DNA of 64,000 nt from positions 1-64,000 of the forward strand of contig JARKPK010000056.1 in the NCBI GenBank assembly GCA_029975295.1, read 5' to 3'. The stretch comes from Thermoguttaceae bacterium (lineage in GTDB: Bacteria; Planctomycetota; Planctomycetia; Pirellulales; Thermoguttaceae). The notes beneath the pieces were generated by a model that was given only the letters and a program-made list of their open reading frames with translations, was not told the DNA's origin and did not search any database. Positions 28,440-38,449 of this stretch are shown here, one piece after another (position 1 is the stretch's first letter; each line of letters opens with the position of its first letter). A program made the translations under genes and the position numbers.

Positions 28440-29447
28440 ATGCTCGATGGAATACTCTTAGTGGATAAGCCGCGGGGAATGACCTCGCGGCGGGCGGTGG
28501 ACCTAGCGGCCAAGCTCGTGCAGCCGACGAAGGTCGGTCATGCGGGCACGCTCGACCCGCTGGCCGAGGGTCTGCTGGTGCTCTGCCTCGGCTCGGCCAC
28601 GCGGCTGATCGAGTTCGTACAGCAGATGCCCAAGTGTTACGACGCCCGATTCCGACTCGGTTGCTTCAGCCCCACAGAAGACCTCGAAGGCGAGGTGACG
28701 GAGATGCCCGACGCCCCGATCCCCTCGGCCGATGAGCTGGCGGCGGCGCTGCCGCGGTTTCGCGGCCCGATCGAGCAACGCCCGTCGGAGTATTCGGCCC
28801 TGAAGATCGGCGGCCGACGGGCCTGCGACCTGCTTCGCGCCGGCCGAGCGGTGGAGCTGCCGCCGCGGCCGGTGACGATCTATCGCCTTGACCTTCTCGA
28901 ATACCGCTATCCCGAAATGCGGTTGCTGATCGAGTGCAGTCGGGGGACGTATGTTCGGGCGCTGGGGCGCGATCTGGCGGCGGCGCTGGGAACCTCGGCC
29001 GTGATGACCGCCCTGCGGCGACTGCGGATCGGCGAGTTTTCCGTCGAGGCGGCCTGCGACCCGACCAGCCTATCGCGCGATCAGATTGCCGAGCGACTGC
29101 GTCCGTCGCGCGAGGCCGTGGCCCATCTGCCGCAATGGACCGCCGACGAGGCCGCGCTGGCCCGATTGCGCTGCGGACAGGCTGTTCGTTGCCCGGCCGA
29201 ACTGCTTTCGGCCCCCCGCTGCGGCCCCGATAAGGCGGGCAACATCAATAAACCTGCCATCGGCGGCGAGAACGCGTCGGGCGATGGGTCGGCAAGCAGC
29301 AAGCCCGCCGCCGCGTCGAGTGATGGGCCGATGGTGGCCGTGCTCGACCGCCAAGGTCGGCTGGCGGCGTTGGCAGCCGTGCAATCGCCCGACCGCTTGG
29401 CCCCGATCCGCAACTTTCCCCTTTCGGACGAGTGCGACGGCCGCTAG
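28440..29447 (+). CDS. truB: tRNA pseudouridine(55) synthase
   Basis: This 335-residue enzyme converts uridine 55 in the T loop of tRNAs to pseudouridine. It opens with GILLVDKPRGMTSRRAVD, and the catalytic aspartate is in GHAGTLDPLAEGLLVLCLG. The RPSEYSALKIGGRRACDLLRAG and CSRGTYVRALGRDLAAALG segments complete the family pattern. The C-terminal PUA-like part is interrupted by a low-complexity insertion of about 40 residues (NINKPAIGGENASGDGSA and following). The usual neighbours rbfA, rpsO and infB are absent. Confidence 0.96.
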   Translation: MLDGILLVDKPRGMTSRRAVDLAAKLVQPTKVGHAGTLDPLAEGLLVLCLGSATRLIEFVQQMPKCYDARFRLGCFSPTEDLEGEVTEMPDAPIPSADELAAALPRFRGPIEQRPSEYSALKIGGRRACDLLRAGRAVELPPRPVTIYRLDLLEYRYPEMRLLIECSRGTYVRALGRDLAAALGTSAVMTALRRLRIGEFSVEAACDPTSLSRDQIAERLRPSREAVAHLPQWTADEAALARLRCGQAVRCPAELLSAPRCGPDKAGNINKPAIGGENASGDGSASSKPAAASSDGPMVAVLDRQGRLAALAAVQSPDRLAPIRNFPLSDECDGR

Positions 29448-29833
29448 CCGGGAGAACCGCTTCGGGCGAACGTGCGACGTTGCTGGATTTCAAAGGGATT
29501 TCAAGAGAACAGTTGCGGGCCGCGATTGGTTTGCCGCATGCCGCACGAGCTGAACTAGGCGCGACTCTGGAGGTGGTGTGGAATCGATCCCCAGCATTGG
29601 ACCGCCAAGAGCGCACGGCCGGGCAAGCCGGCCGTGGCAGCCTGCGCGCCCGCTGGCCCGAGCCGCGCTGAGCAATTGCCGCCTGTTACCTTGCCGGGGG
29701 AAAAAGCGTATATTGTCGGGCGATGGCGACGGCGGCGGGGGCATGGGATGAATGATGTCGCTTTGGGCTGTCGCCGAATCGACATAGGATTGTCTTCGAT
29801 CATATTTGGACGGAAGCGCCGGGGATTTCAACT
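29448..29833. other. Intergenic region with a promoter
   Basis: This 386-bp gap between truB and the zinc-ribbon/PH protein contains a candidate promoter (29686-29714) and no supported gene. Confidence 0.45.
29686..29714 (+). promoter_or_regulatory. Candidate promoter of the zinc-ribbon/PH gene
   Basis: TTACCT (29686-29691), a 17-bp spacer and TATATT (29709-29714). The leader to the ATG at 29834 would be about 110 nt. Confidence 0.45.
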
Positions 29834-30469
29834 ATGAACTGCCCGAAATGCCATGCGGAGATTATTCAGCCGGCGAGGTTCTGCCATCTCTGCGGCGAAA
29901 GTTTGCCGTCGGAGACCGAGGGCGAAGAGCTTTCGCCGGCCGCGCGGATGCGGCAGGCGGCCGCCCGGGCTGCCGGCAGCGGCGACCAGGAAGAAGAGCT
30001 TTGGAGCGGCACCTATTCTCCCAAGGCGATGATCGGGACATGGATTTTCGTTGCGATCCTCTCGTGCGGGGCGATCGCAGGTTGGATTATTTGGATGCCG
30101 CCGGCTGTTTGGTGGTTGGTTCTGCCGGGCATCATTGTGGTCATTTGGGGAGTGCCGGCCGTGCAGCTTCTCTACCGCCGGTTGAGCATTCACTATCAAC
30201 TGACCACCCGGCGGTTCATCCATCAAAGCGGGCTGTTGCAGCGGGTAACCGATCGGATCGAAGTGATCGACATCGACGACATCACCGTGGAACAAGGATT
30301 CATCGAACGGTTGATGGGCGTGGGCACGATTCGGGTCAAGTCGTCGGATCGGACGCACCCGGATTTCCGTTTGCCGGGAATCGAGAATGCTCAGCAGGTG
30401 GCAGCGATCTTCGACAACGCCCGGCTGGCCGAGCGCCGCCGCCGCAGCCTGCACGTGGAGCAGATTTGA
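29834..30469 (+). CDS. Zinc-ribbon membrane protein with bacterial PH domain
   Basis: This is a 211-residue protein. The N-terminus is a four-Cys zinc ribbon (CPKCH, then CHLCG). A charged linker leads to two membrane helices (about 68-89 and 96-115). A bacterial PH domain (bPH2/YdbS type) follows: LSIHYQLTTRRFIHQSGLLQRVTDRIEVIDIDDITVEQGFIERLMGVGTIRV. The fold is common in membrane-associated proteins of unknown role. The start is directly before the zinc ribbon. Confidence 0.85.
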   Translation: MNCPKCHAEIIQPARFCHLCGESLPSETEGEELSPAARMRQAAARAAGSGDQEEELWSGTYSPKAMIGTWIFVAILSCGAIAGWIIWMPPAVWWLVLPGIIVVIWGVPAVQLLYRRLSIHYQLTTRRFIHQSGLLQRVTDRIEVIDIDDITVEQGFIERLMGVGTIRVKSSDRTHPDFRLPGIENAQQVAAIFDNARLAERRRRSLHVEQI

Positions 30470-30636
30470 GTTTCGATCGCAGGCCGACGGTGCCCTGCGG
30501 ACCTCGACCGATTGATTCAACGCGCAGTGATCTTCAATCGCCCAATGGCCGAGCGAACCGACTGCGGTCTGCCCGCCTTTTTTTCCAGCCTTTTGCACGT
30601 CCCGCCGTTATTGCTTTCTGAGAAGGGGAACCGACC

Positions 30637-33600
30637 ATGCCGCACATTATTTTGAGAACAGTGACGAACCGCATCTTTTGGTTGACGGCCGTCGGCGGCT
30701 TTGCGATCGGCTCGGTTCTCTCGGCCACGGCGGCGGAAACGGCCGCGGCTGCGGCAGGGGCGGCGAATGCGGCATCGGCTGTGGGACCCTCGGCGGCCCA
30801 TGCTCCCGAGCCACTGGTACTTTTCGATTTTTCGTCGCTGCCGCAGTCGGAGGCGATTGTCGCCTCCGACGCACAATTCACCGTGGCCGACGGGCGGCTT
30901 CAGATCGCCACCGGCGTGAAGTCGCGCTGGCCGGGCGTTACGCTCAAGGCGCCTGGGGGAAAGTTCGACTTGCGGACGTTCGCCGAGGTTGCCGTTCGGC
31001 TGCGGAACCTCGACGACGAGCCGGTGCGGGTCAGTTGCCGAGTGGATAACCCCGACGCCGACGGCTCGAAGAACTGCGTTACGCAATCGATCGACCTAAA
31101 GCCCGGCGAGGTTCGCACGTTGCGGGTGGCGCTGGCCGAGTCGATTCCCGAGGCGCTCCGCGACAAGCTCTTCGGCATGCGCGGCTATCCGTTCGGCTGG
31201 CGCGAGCAGGGGCTGCAACTCGACAACATCACACAGATTCTCTTTTTCGTCGCTCAGCCGAAGCGCGAGCACCGCTTCGCTGTCGAGCGCGTCGCGGCCG
31301 AGGGCGCGCGCAGTGCGCCGGCCGATCGGTCGCCCGAGAAGCTTTTTCCGCTGATCGACCGCTACGGGCAATTCCGTCACGGACAGTGGCCGGGCAAGGT
31401 CCACTCCGACGACGAACTGCGTGCCCGCGCGGAGCACGAGGCCGCCGACTTGAAGGCCCATCCGGGCCCGAGCGACTGGAACCGCTACGGTGGTTGGGCG
31501 GGCGGACCGCAGTTGAAGGCCACCGGCTCGTTCCGTGTCGAGAAAGTGGAGGGCCGATGGTGGTTGGTCGATCCGGAGGGCCGGCTGTTCTGGTCGCACG
31601 GGACCGATTGCGTGCGGTTCGAGGCGGCCACGCCGATCAGCGACCGCGAGTTCCTCTTCGCCGAGTTGCCCCCGAGGGATTCCGAGTTCGGCATTTTCTA
31701 TGGGCGGGGGGCCAACGCCGCACACGGCTACTATTCCACGCGCCGGTTCGATACGTTTAGCTTCGCCGGCGCGAACCTGATGCGGAAGTACGGCCCTCAG
31801 TGGCGGACACGGGCCACCGACTTGGCCCATCAGCGGCTGCGCAGTTGGGCGATGAACACGATTGCCAACTGGTCCGACGAGCGCATTTACCTTGAGCGGA
31901 AAACGCCGTACACGGCCACGGTGGGGGTGAAGGGCCGAAGCCGTCCGATCGAAGGCAGCCAAGGCTACTGGGGCAAGTTCTCCGATCCGTTCGACCCGGC
32001 CTTTGCCGCCGCGGCCGCCGAGGCGATGGAGCGCCACCGCCGCACCACGGCCGACGATCCCTGGTGCATCGGCTACTTTGTCGATAACGAGTTGAGCTGG
32101 GGCGACGACACCTCGCTGGCGCTGGCCGCGCTGGCCTCGCCCGCCGATCAGCCGGCCAAGATCGCATTTTGCGACCAGTTGCGCGGCAAGTACGGCACGA
32201 TCGCCGAGTTGAACGCCGCTTGGGGCACAAAGCACGAATCGTGGGACGCACTGCTGAAGAGCACGGCCCTGCCCGACAAGAAGAAGGCCGAAGACGACCT
32301 GCGCTCGTTCTATCGCCGCACGGCCGAGCAGTATTTCCGCGTCTGCCGCGAAGCGGTCAAGAAGGTTGCTCCCGAAAAGCTCTACCTCGGGTGCCGGTTC
32401 GCGTGGACCAATCCGATCGCGGTGCGGGCCGCGTGCGAACACTGCGACGTGGTGAGCTTCAACTTCTATCGCAACGAGGTGCCGAAGAACCCGCTGCCCG
32501 AAGATTGCGACAAGCCAATCATCGTCGGCGAGTTCCACTTCGGCGCGCTCGACCGCGGCATGTTCCACACCGGGCTGGTGCCGTGCAAAGATCAGAACGA
32601 ACGGGCCGAGCGCTACTTGGGCTACGTCCGCAGCGCGGTCGATAACCCGCGCTACGTGGGCGTACACTGGTTCCAATACGGCGATCAGGCGACCACGGGC
32701 CGACCGGACGGCGAGAACTACCAGATCGGGCTGCTCGATGTGTGCGACACGCCCTATCCAGAAACGATCGCGGCCGTGCGGCAGGCGGGCGAAGAGATGT
32801 ATGCGCGCCGCGCGGGCCACCCGTCGCAGCAACAAAAACAACAATCGGCACAAAGCCGGGGGCAACCGGCCGCCGCGGCAGCGCAGGCGGGTTCAGCATC
32901 GGCCGGCGCGCATGAGCATGCCGCCGCGGGTGCGACGACCGACAGCGCCGCGGCGCTTTCGACCAAGGCGCCGGCGACCGCAGGACGAGCGGCCAGCGGC
33001 AAGGCGACGGCGCTGTTCGATGGCCAAACGGCTACCGGCTGGACGGCGGCCGATGGGAAGCCCGCGACGTTGGCCGAGGGCGCGTTGCAGATCGCCTCCG
33101 GCCGACAGGCGGTGGTGCGGGCCGACGCCATCGCGGCCCTACCCGGCGACGCGAAGGCTGCGCGATGGACGTTCGAGCTTTGTACCCGCGGCGGGGGCTG
33201 TGGCGCTGTTGTGCTTCGGCCGGCTGAATCGCTCGGCTGCGGTCGCGCGCCGGTGGCGGTGGTCATCGACAATCGCCCGGTGGGCGACCCGGCGGCCGGC
33301 GCGTCGCCGCGGACCGGCAGCATCGTCGGCCTGCGGCATCTGGCCAAAAGCATTGCCGCCGGCGACCAGTGGTTCACCCTGCAACTGACGCTCTGCGGCG
33401 GCCGAGCGGCCGTCGAGTGCAACGGCGCGCTGCTGGTCGATTGCGCGCTGATGGACGACCACGAGGGCGCAGCGGCCGTCTTGCTGGCGAACCATGTTTC
33501 GTCGTTGCCTCAGTTCGCCCCGGGCACGCTGGCCATCGCGCCCGGCCGAGCGCGTCAGGGCGAGGTGCTGGTGCGGCGAGTGTCGGTCGAGACGGGCGAC

Positions 33601-34593
33601 GAAGCGGCCGCGAGGCAGTGGTTCCGCCGACCGCCCGCGGGCGCAACGCCGGCCGGTGCGGGAACCTCGGCCCATGGGCCGGCATCGCAGGGCGCTGATG
33701 GTGCTGCGGGCGCTGCCGGCGCCGCACATGCCGCCCCCGCGGTCGATTCGGCCTTGGGTGCCGGCACCGCCAGAGCGGAAACGGGCGATTCCGCCCGGCC
33801 CGATCGCGCCGTGGTCGCACTGCTTCGCCGCGGCTATCTGGTGGTGAACTATCACGCGCATCTCAAGGGCGACTTGACGCTCGAAGGCCTGCTGGCCGAT
33901 CAGCGCCGCACGGGCATCTTTTACGGGCTGGCGGTCAACTGCGGCAAGGGTTTTCCCATCACCGACGACGCGGCGGCCGAGCGCTTCGTCGCCTCGATGA
34001 AAAACCAGCCCGTGCTGCTGGGCATGCAGGCCGAGGGGCGCGAATGGCTCTCGATGTTCTCGCCCGACCAGATCGCGAGGTTCGACTACGTGTTCACCGA
34101 TTCGATGACCTTCACCGATCATCGCGGGCGGCGGACTCTGCTCTGGATTCCCGAAGAAGTGGATGTGCCCGACCCGCAGGCCTTTATGGAGATGCTGACG
34201 GCCGTAACGGTGAAGATTTTGGAAACCGAGCCGATCGACATCTACGTGAACCCCACCTTCCTGCCGGCGGTGATCGCCGCCGACTACGACCGCCTGTGGA
34301 CGCCCGAGCGGATCGACCGCGTGATCGCCGCGGCCGTGAAGAACGACGTGGCCATCGAAATTAACGACCGCTACCGGCTGCCGCGCGAACCGTTCATCAA
34401 GCGGGCGAAGGCGGCCGGGGCGAAGTTCGCCTTCGGGGTGAACAACACCGACAGCAGCCTGGGTCGGTTGGAATACTGCTTCGAGATGATTGAGCGTTGC
34501 GGACTACAGCCCGACGACTTCTTCACGCCCAAACCGGCCGGCAAGAAGAAGGCGCAGTTGCGCGGCCAACAGCCGCCGGCCTCGCCCCAGTGA
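30637..34593 (+). CDS. Exported agarase-like glycosidase fused to LamG/DUF1080-like and degenerate PHP domains
   Basis: This 1318-residue protein keeps one uninterrupted frame. It begins with a signal peptide (about 1-33). A beta-sandwich carbohydrate-binding-like region follows (about 60-215). A (beta/alpha)8 domain resembling GH50 beta-agarases (about 220-730) has the presumed acid/base Glu485 (VDNELSWGD) and nucleophile Glu632 (VGEFHFG). After a Gln/Ala-rich linker comes a LamG/DUF1080-like domain (about 790-1000, ALFDGQTATGW). After a second Ala-rich linker comes a PHP-like C-terminal domain (about 1060-1300): VNYHAHL (His1073, His1075), YVNPTFLP (Asn1205) and FGVNNTDSSLG (1267-1277). In active PHP phosphoesterases the last two sites usually carry His and DxH, so metal binding looks impaired. 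The likely substrate is an agar-type galactan. GC content is uniform over the gene. Confidence 0.8.
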   Translation: MPHIILRTVTNRIFWLTAVGGFAIGSVLSATAAETAAAAAGAANAASAVGPSAAHAPEPLVLFDFSSLPQSEAIVASDAQFTVADGRLQIATGVKSRWPGVTLKAPGGKFDLRTFAEVAVRLRNLDDEPVRVSCRVDNPDADGSKNCVTQSIDLKPGEVRTLRVALAESIPEALRDKLFGMRGYPFGWREQGLQLDNITQILFFVAQPKREHRFAVERVAAEGARSAPADRSPEKLFPLIDRYGQFRHGQWPGKVHSDDELRARAEHEAADLKAHPGPSDWNRYGGWAGGPQLKATGSFRVEKVEGRWWLVDPEGRLFWSHGTDCVRFEAATPISDREFLFAELPPRDSEFGIFYGRGANAAHGYYSTRRFDTFSFAGANLMRKYGPQWRTRATDLAHQRLRSWAMNTIANWSDERIYLERKTPYTATVGVKGRSRPIEGSQGYWGKFSDPFDPAFAAAAAEAMERHRRTTADDPWCIGYFVDNELSWGDDTSLALAALASPADQPAKIAFCDQLRGKYGTIAELNAAWGTKHESWDALLKSTALPDKKKAEDDLRSFYRRTAEQYFRVCREAVKKVAPEKLYLGCRFAWTNPIAVRAACEHCDVVSFNFYRNEVPKNPLPEDCDKPIIVGEFHFGALDRGMFHTGLVPCKDQNERAERYLGYVRSAVDNPRYVGVHWFQYGDQATTGRPDGENYQIGLLDVCDTPYPETIAAVRQAGEEMYARRAGHPSQQQKQQSAQSRGQPAAAAAQAGSASAGAHEHAAAGATTDSAAALSTKAPATAGRAASGKATALFDGQTATGWTAADGKPATLAEGALQIASGRQAVVRADAIAALPGDAKAARWTFELCTRGGGCGAVVLRPAESLGCGRAPVAVVIDNRPVGDPAAGASPRTGSIVGLRHLAKSIAAGDQWFTLQLTLCGGRAAVECNGALLVDCALMDDHEGAAAVLLANHVSSLPQFAPGTLAIAPGRARQGEVLVRRVSVETGDEAAARQWFRRPPAGATPAGAGTSAHGPASQGADGAAGAAGAAHAAPAVDSALGAGTARAETGDSARPDRAVVALLRRGYLVVNYHAHLKGDLTLEGLLADQRRTGIFYGLAVNCGKGFPITDDAAAERFVASMKNQPVLLGMQAEGREWLSMFSPDQIARFDYVFTDSMTFTDHRGRRTLLWIPEEVDVPDPQAFMEMLTAVTVKILETEPIDIYVNPTFLPAVIAADYDRLWTPERIDRVIAAAVKNDVAIEINDRYRLPREPFIKRAKAAGAKFAFGVNNTDSSLGRLEYCFEMIERCGLQPDDFFTPKPAGKKKAQLRGQQPPASPQ

Positions 34594-34825
34594 TCGATCG
34601 CGCTACGGTGTTCCCGGCGATTGTGCGGAACATTCCAGAATCGCCGAGCTTGCCGTTCTGATGCCGGAATGGAGCGGTCGTGCGCCCCCCGGCCTCGGCC
34701 TGCCGGCACAATGAACAGCGCAGACGCCGGCGCGGCGAAGCGGCCCGGCGGTGTTTCGGCCGTTGGGCCATGCACCGTGTTCCGCGCCCCGTCTTCGGGT
34801 TCGAACGGGTCGCAGGGTGGTTGTT

Positions 34826-35941
34826 TCAGCGGTTGGCGCCGGTGGGCTGCGGGGCCGGTTGCTCGCGGATCGGCTCTTCGGAAACGGTTGCGTCTTCGCC
34901 CAGCAGATGCTTGCCGAGGAAGGCGCGAACGCGTTGGGGCACCTCGCGTGCCCGGAACCCGTGCCCGCCTTCTTCTACGGGAATCAAAATCGACGATACG
35001 CCGGCCTTCTTCAGCGCTTCGTGCAGCCGTTTGCCTTGGTCGAAGGGGACGAGCTGATCCTTCGTGCCGTGGATGGTTAAAAACGGTGGATCGTCGGCCG
35101 AAACGAAGGTGATTGGCGAGGCGGAACGGGCCTTTTCCGGGTTCTCTTTGATCGGGCCGCCCACTAGCAGCGATTCCGGCGAATTGGCGGCGTAGTGGTC
35201 GATTTGGCTGGGGAAGTCGCCGATGACGGAGAAGTCGGTCGGACCGAAGAAGTTCACCACGCAAGTTACGCGGCTGTCTTGGTCGGTGTGCTTGCCGAGC
35301 GTGCCTTCCAGTTCCTTCACTCCGCCGCTGGTGCCGAGCATGGCCACCAGATGTCCGCCGGCCGAACTGCCCCACACGGCGATTTTATTCGGGTCGAGGT
35401 TGTACTTCTTGGCGTTGCCGCGAATCCAACGGATGGCGGCCTTGCAATCGTGGATTTGCGCCGGCCAGGTGGCCTCGTTGGTCAACCGATAGCCGACCGA
35501 AACCCCGGCGAACTTGCCGCTAGCGACCAGCGGGACCAGTTGCCCGCGGCCGCCGCGCTTGTCGCCCCCGCGCCACGCGCCGCCGTGAATGAACACCACC
35601 ACCGGCAACGGGCCTTCGCCGGCCGGTTGTTTGGGCAAGAGCAGATCAAGCTGCTGACGCGGATTGTCGGTGTCGGCATAGGGAATGTCGGCCTCGAGAC
35701 GGATGTTCTCGGGCATGGGGCGCTGCTGCGGCGGCTGGCCCGGCTGCGCGGCCCCGGCGCGATCCGCTGCGGCAAGGGCGCCGATTACCAGAACGGCCAA
35801 AAGAAGGGCCACAACCGCTTTTCGGCCTGCGGCAACTCGGCCGGCCCAACGCGCCCCGGCACGGCCACCACTGGCCGCAACACGCGACGATTCCGACGCG
35901 ATCGCACCACACACGGCAGGAGAAACACGGTAGGAAGGCAT
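34826..35941 (-). CDS. Exported alpha/beta-hydrolase (BD-FAE/esterase type)
   Basis: This is a 371-residue protein. A long basic N-terminus and hydrophobic segment ([24 protein letters not shown]) indicate export. The catalytic domain has the HGGAW oxyanion motif ([14 protein letters not shown]), the nucleophile elbow GSSAGGH, an Asp in GTKDQLVPF and the His in EGGHGF. This is the order of carbohydrate/feruloyl esterases and lipase-like planctomycete hydrolases. The ATG at 35941 has GGAG about eight bases before it; an in-frame start at 36034 lacks one. It is convergent with the agarase-like gene and fits polysaccharide deacylation, which is inference. Confidence 0.85.
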   Translation of the reverse strand: MPSYRVSPAVCGAIASESSRVAASGGRAGARWAGRVAAGRKAVVALLLAVLVIGALAAADRAGAAQPGQPPQQRPMPENIRLEADIPYADTDNPRQQLDLLLPKQPAGEGPLPVVVFIHGGAWRGGDKRGGRGQLVPLVASGKFAGVSVGYRLTNEATWPAQIHDCKAAIRWIRGNAKKYNLDPNKIAVWGSSAGGHLVAMLGTSGGVKELEGTLGKHTDQDSRVTCVVNFFGPTDFSVIGDFPSQIDHYAANSPESLLVGGPIKENPEKARSASPITFVSADDPPFLTIHGTKDQLVPFDQGKRLHEALKKAGVSSILIPVEEGGHGFRAREVPQRVRAFLGKHLLGEDATVSEEPIREQPAPQPTGANR

Positions 35942-36138
35942 GGCCGAGGCTCCGAACAAGGGGTGTTGCGAATCGGGGGACTGGCCTCCACGAACCGCGT
36001 GGAAAGCCGCGTTCGAACGGATGCGCATAGTCAAGGAGGATGAACACCAGCGAACAACGCGCCGCCCCGCAATGAAACACTGCGGAACCCGTTTAGGTAT
36101 CGCCGCGGCCGTGCTCCGTTCGCAATTTCGCCCCGGCG

Positions 36139-36927
36139 CTACAGGCCGAGCACATCGTTCATGTTATACAAGCCCGGAGACTTCTTGGCCACGAACTTGG
36201 CGGCCGCCAGCGCCCCGACGGCGTAGCAATCGCGGTTCGAGGCGCGGACCGTCAACTCGATCGTTTCGCCCAGCATGCCGAAGACGATCGTGTGTTCGCC
36301 GGGGTTGTCGCCGGTGCGGACGGCGTGGTAGCCGATTTCCCCGTGGGGCCGCGGGCCGGGCCGACCCTGCCGGCCGTGCGCCGCGGCGGTTTGGCCCATC
36401 TCGGCGGCGATGATCTGCCCGAACTTCAGGGCGGTGCCGCTGGGGGCGTCTTCCTTGAAGCGGTGATGGCGCTCGATGATTTCGACGTCGGCATCCTTGT
36501 CGGCCAAGGCTCTTGCGGCATCTTTGGCCAGTTTCATCGTCAGGTTGACCGCCAGGCTCATGCTCGGCGCCCAAACGATCGCAATATCGGCCGCGGCCCG
36601 GCGAATCCGCTCGAGCTGTTCGGACTTTAGGCCCGTGGTCGCCACCACCAGCGGCACACGGCGGGCCAAGCAGGTTTCCAACAGCGGGTCGAAGGCCTCG
36701 GGTACGGAGAAGTCGATCACCACGTCGGCCGGAACATCGAGCGCCGCCGAAAGGGGCACACCCAACGGCCCCACGCCGGCCAGCGTGCCGGCATCGTGCC
36801 CCAGTTGCGGATGCTCGGGCGTTTCGAGTGCGGCGACGATCTTCAGCTCCCCATCGGCCGCGCCGAGGGCGATCAACCGTTTACCCATCCGCCCGGCCGC
36901 CCCGTGAATGGCAATCGAAAGCGTCAT
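36139..36927 (-). CDS. dapB: 4-hydroxy-tetrahydrodipicolinate reductase
   Basis: This 262-residue enzyme of the lysine/diaminopimelate pathway reduces the product of DapA with NAD(P)H. Motifs are the Rossmann [14 protein letters not shown], the [15 protein letters not shown] and [12 protein letters not shown] segments, and the active site [19 protein letters not shown]. The ATG at 36927 follows GGAG; an in-frame TTG at 36945 overlaps that motif, so the ATG is preferred. It lies downstream of thrC on the same strand with a 106-bp gap that holds three 11-bp repeats. DapB and ThrC share the aspartate-derived amino acid pathway. Confidence 0.96.
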   Translation of the reverse strand: MTLSIAIHGAAGRMGKRLIALGAADGELKIVAALETPEHPQLGHDAGTLAGVGPLGVPLSAALDVPADVVIDFSVPEAFDPLLETCLARRVPLVVATTGLKSEQLERIRRAAADIAIVWAPSMSLAVNLTMKLAKDAARALADKDADVEIIERHHRFKEDAPSGTALKFGQIIAAEMGQTAAAHGRQGRPGPRPHGEIGYHAVRTGDNPGEHTIVFGMLGETIELTVRASNRDCYAVGALAAAKFVAKKSPGLYNMNDVLGL

Positions 36928-36949
36928 AATCGTTCGTTGCTCCAATGTG

Positions 36950-36982
36950 TTCTCAAAGGATTCTCAAAGGCGTTTCAAAGTG
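36950..36982. repeat. Three 11-bp direct repeats between thrC and dapB
   Basis: The units TTCTCAAAGGA (36950-36960), TTCTCAAAGGC (36961-36971) and GTTTCAAAGTG (36972-36982) follow each other without gaps. On the coding strand the core reads TTTGAG/TTTGAA, one per helical turn. They sit 23 bp upstream of the dapB ATG. This could be an operator or a translational leader element. Confidence 0.6.
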
Positions 36983-37033
36983 GTGTTTTCGCACGACACC
37001 TCGGCCGAGTACGCCGCCGCGCCGCCGGCTTGG

Positions 37034-38449
37034 TCAATGAGAATGGGCTTGAATCTGGCGGACGATCTCGTCGAGGTCGTTGGCCACCGCCACGGGCCGA
37101 TTGGCGAACGGGGCCTGGGTAACGCCGTAGGGCGCCAGCACCTTTTCGCATTGGGTCCGTTCGGCCGTGTGGTAGGCCACCGTGGCGTTGGGGTCTTTGA
37201 GTTGGTGTCCGGTAAGCACGCACACCACGCGCTCGTTGGGGCCGATCACGCCTTCGGCTCGAAGCTTCTTCGCCCCGGCCACCGAGGCGGCGCTGGCCGG
37301 CTCGCAACCCAACCCGCCCGCGCCCACCTGGGCTTTCGCGTCGAGGATGTCTTGGTCGGTCACCTCGCGGACCACGCCGCTGCACACCTCTAGCGCGCGG
37401 AGGCATTTCGTCAGGTTCACCGGACGGTTGATCTCGATGGCGCTGGCGATGGTCGATGCCCGGCGTCCTTCGGCATCCATTTGGCCGAAGAAGCGGTCGG
37501 CGGCGGTCATGTTCGGCTCGCCGCGATTCCATCGCAGCGATTGTTGTTCGTAGAGTTGATAAAGCGTGTTCGCCCCGGCCGCGTTGATTACCGCCAATCG
37601 CGGCGCGCGGCGGATCAACCCCAATTCGAGCAGCTCCATGAAGGCCTTGCCGAACGCGCTGGAATTGCCCAAGTTGCCCCCCGGCACGACGATCCAGTCG
37701 GGCGGCTCCCAGCGCAAGGCTTCGAGCACGCGATACATGATCGTTTTTTGGCCTTCCAGGCGGAACGGGTTCACGCTGTTGACCAGGTAGATGCCCAACT
37801 GCTTGGCCACTTGTTGCACGCGGGCCATCGCGTCGTCGAAGTCGCCGGCGATCTGAAGCGTCAGCGCCCCGTAATCGAGCGCCTGCGAAAGTTTGCCGTA
37901 GGCGATTTTGCCCGAGCCGACGAAGATCACCGCCCGCATCAATCGCGTCACCGCGCAGTAGATGGCCAGCGAGGCGCTGGTGTTGCCCGTCGAGGCGCAG
38001 GCGGCCGTGGTGGCGCCGACCATCCGCGCGTGCGAGAACGCGGCCGACATGCCGTTGTCTTTGAAGCTGCCCGATGGGTTCATCCCTTCGTACTGAAGGT
38101 ACAGCCGATCGGGCTGCACGCCCACGTAGCGGGCCACGGCATCGGCCCGATGAAGCAGCGTTTGGCCCTCGCCGATCGTAACGCACAGCTCCGGTGGGGC
38201 GAAGGGCAGCAGACGGCGAAACCGCCACACGCCGCTGAAGCTCAGCGGGTTGGCCCGATCGGCCCATAAAGCCTCGAACTCGGCCAGCGACTTCGGCGGC
38301 GGCAGGCGGTCCCAGTCGTAGGCCACATCGAGCAGGTGCCCGCACTTCGGGCAGGCGGTAAGCACTTCGTCCACGGCGAAGGTCGCCCCGCAGCGACGCG
38401 AAATGCAACGTTGAAAGGCCGCTTCGGTTAGAGAAAGATTCATCGGCAC
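37034..38449 (-). CDS. thrC: Threonine synthase
   Basis: This 471-residue PLP enzyme converts O-phosphohomoserine to threonine. The N-terminal four-Cys zinc-ribbon-like part (CISRRCG and CPKCG) is typical of the larger archaeal/cyanobacterial/plant-type branch. The PLP lysine is in [14 protein letters not shown] and the phosphate loop is near [13 protein letters not shown]. The C-terminal part ends with EKVLAPYGV, a family-like end. A second ATG six bases downstream (38443) is an equally good start. dapB follows. Confidence 0.95.
   Translation of the reverse strand: MPMNLSLTEAAFQRCISRRCGATFAVDEVLTACPKCGHLLDVAYDWDRLPPPKSLAEFEALWADRANPLSFSGVWRFRRLLPFAPPELCVTIGEGQTLLHRADAVARYVGVQPDRLYLQYEGMNPSGSFKDNGMSAAFSHARMVGATTAACASTGNTSASLAIYCAVTRLMRAVIFVGSGKIAYGKLSQALDYGALTLQIAGDFDDAMARVQQVAKQLGIYLVNSVNPFRLEGQKTIMYRVLEALRWEPPDWIVVPGGNLGNSSAFGKAFMELLELGLIRRAPRLAVINAAGANTLYQLYEQQSLRWNRGEPNMTAADRFFGQMDAEGRRASTIASAIEINRPVNLTKCLRALEVCSGVVREVTDQDILDAKAQVGAGGLGCEPASAASVAGAKKLRAEGVIGPNERVVCVLTGHQLKDPNATVAYHTAERTQCEKVLAPYGVTQAPFANRPVAVANDLDEIVRQIQAHSH

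Noticed and set aside
30564-30584. Terminator after the PH-domain gene
   Set aside because: The stem is only four base pairs (GCGG with CCGC), although a T run follows. Too weak to call.
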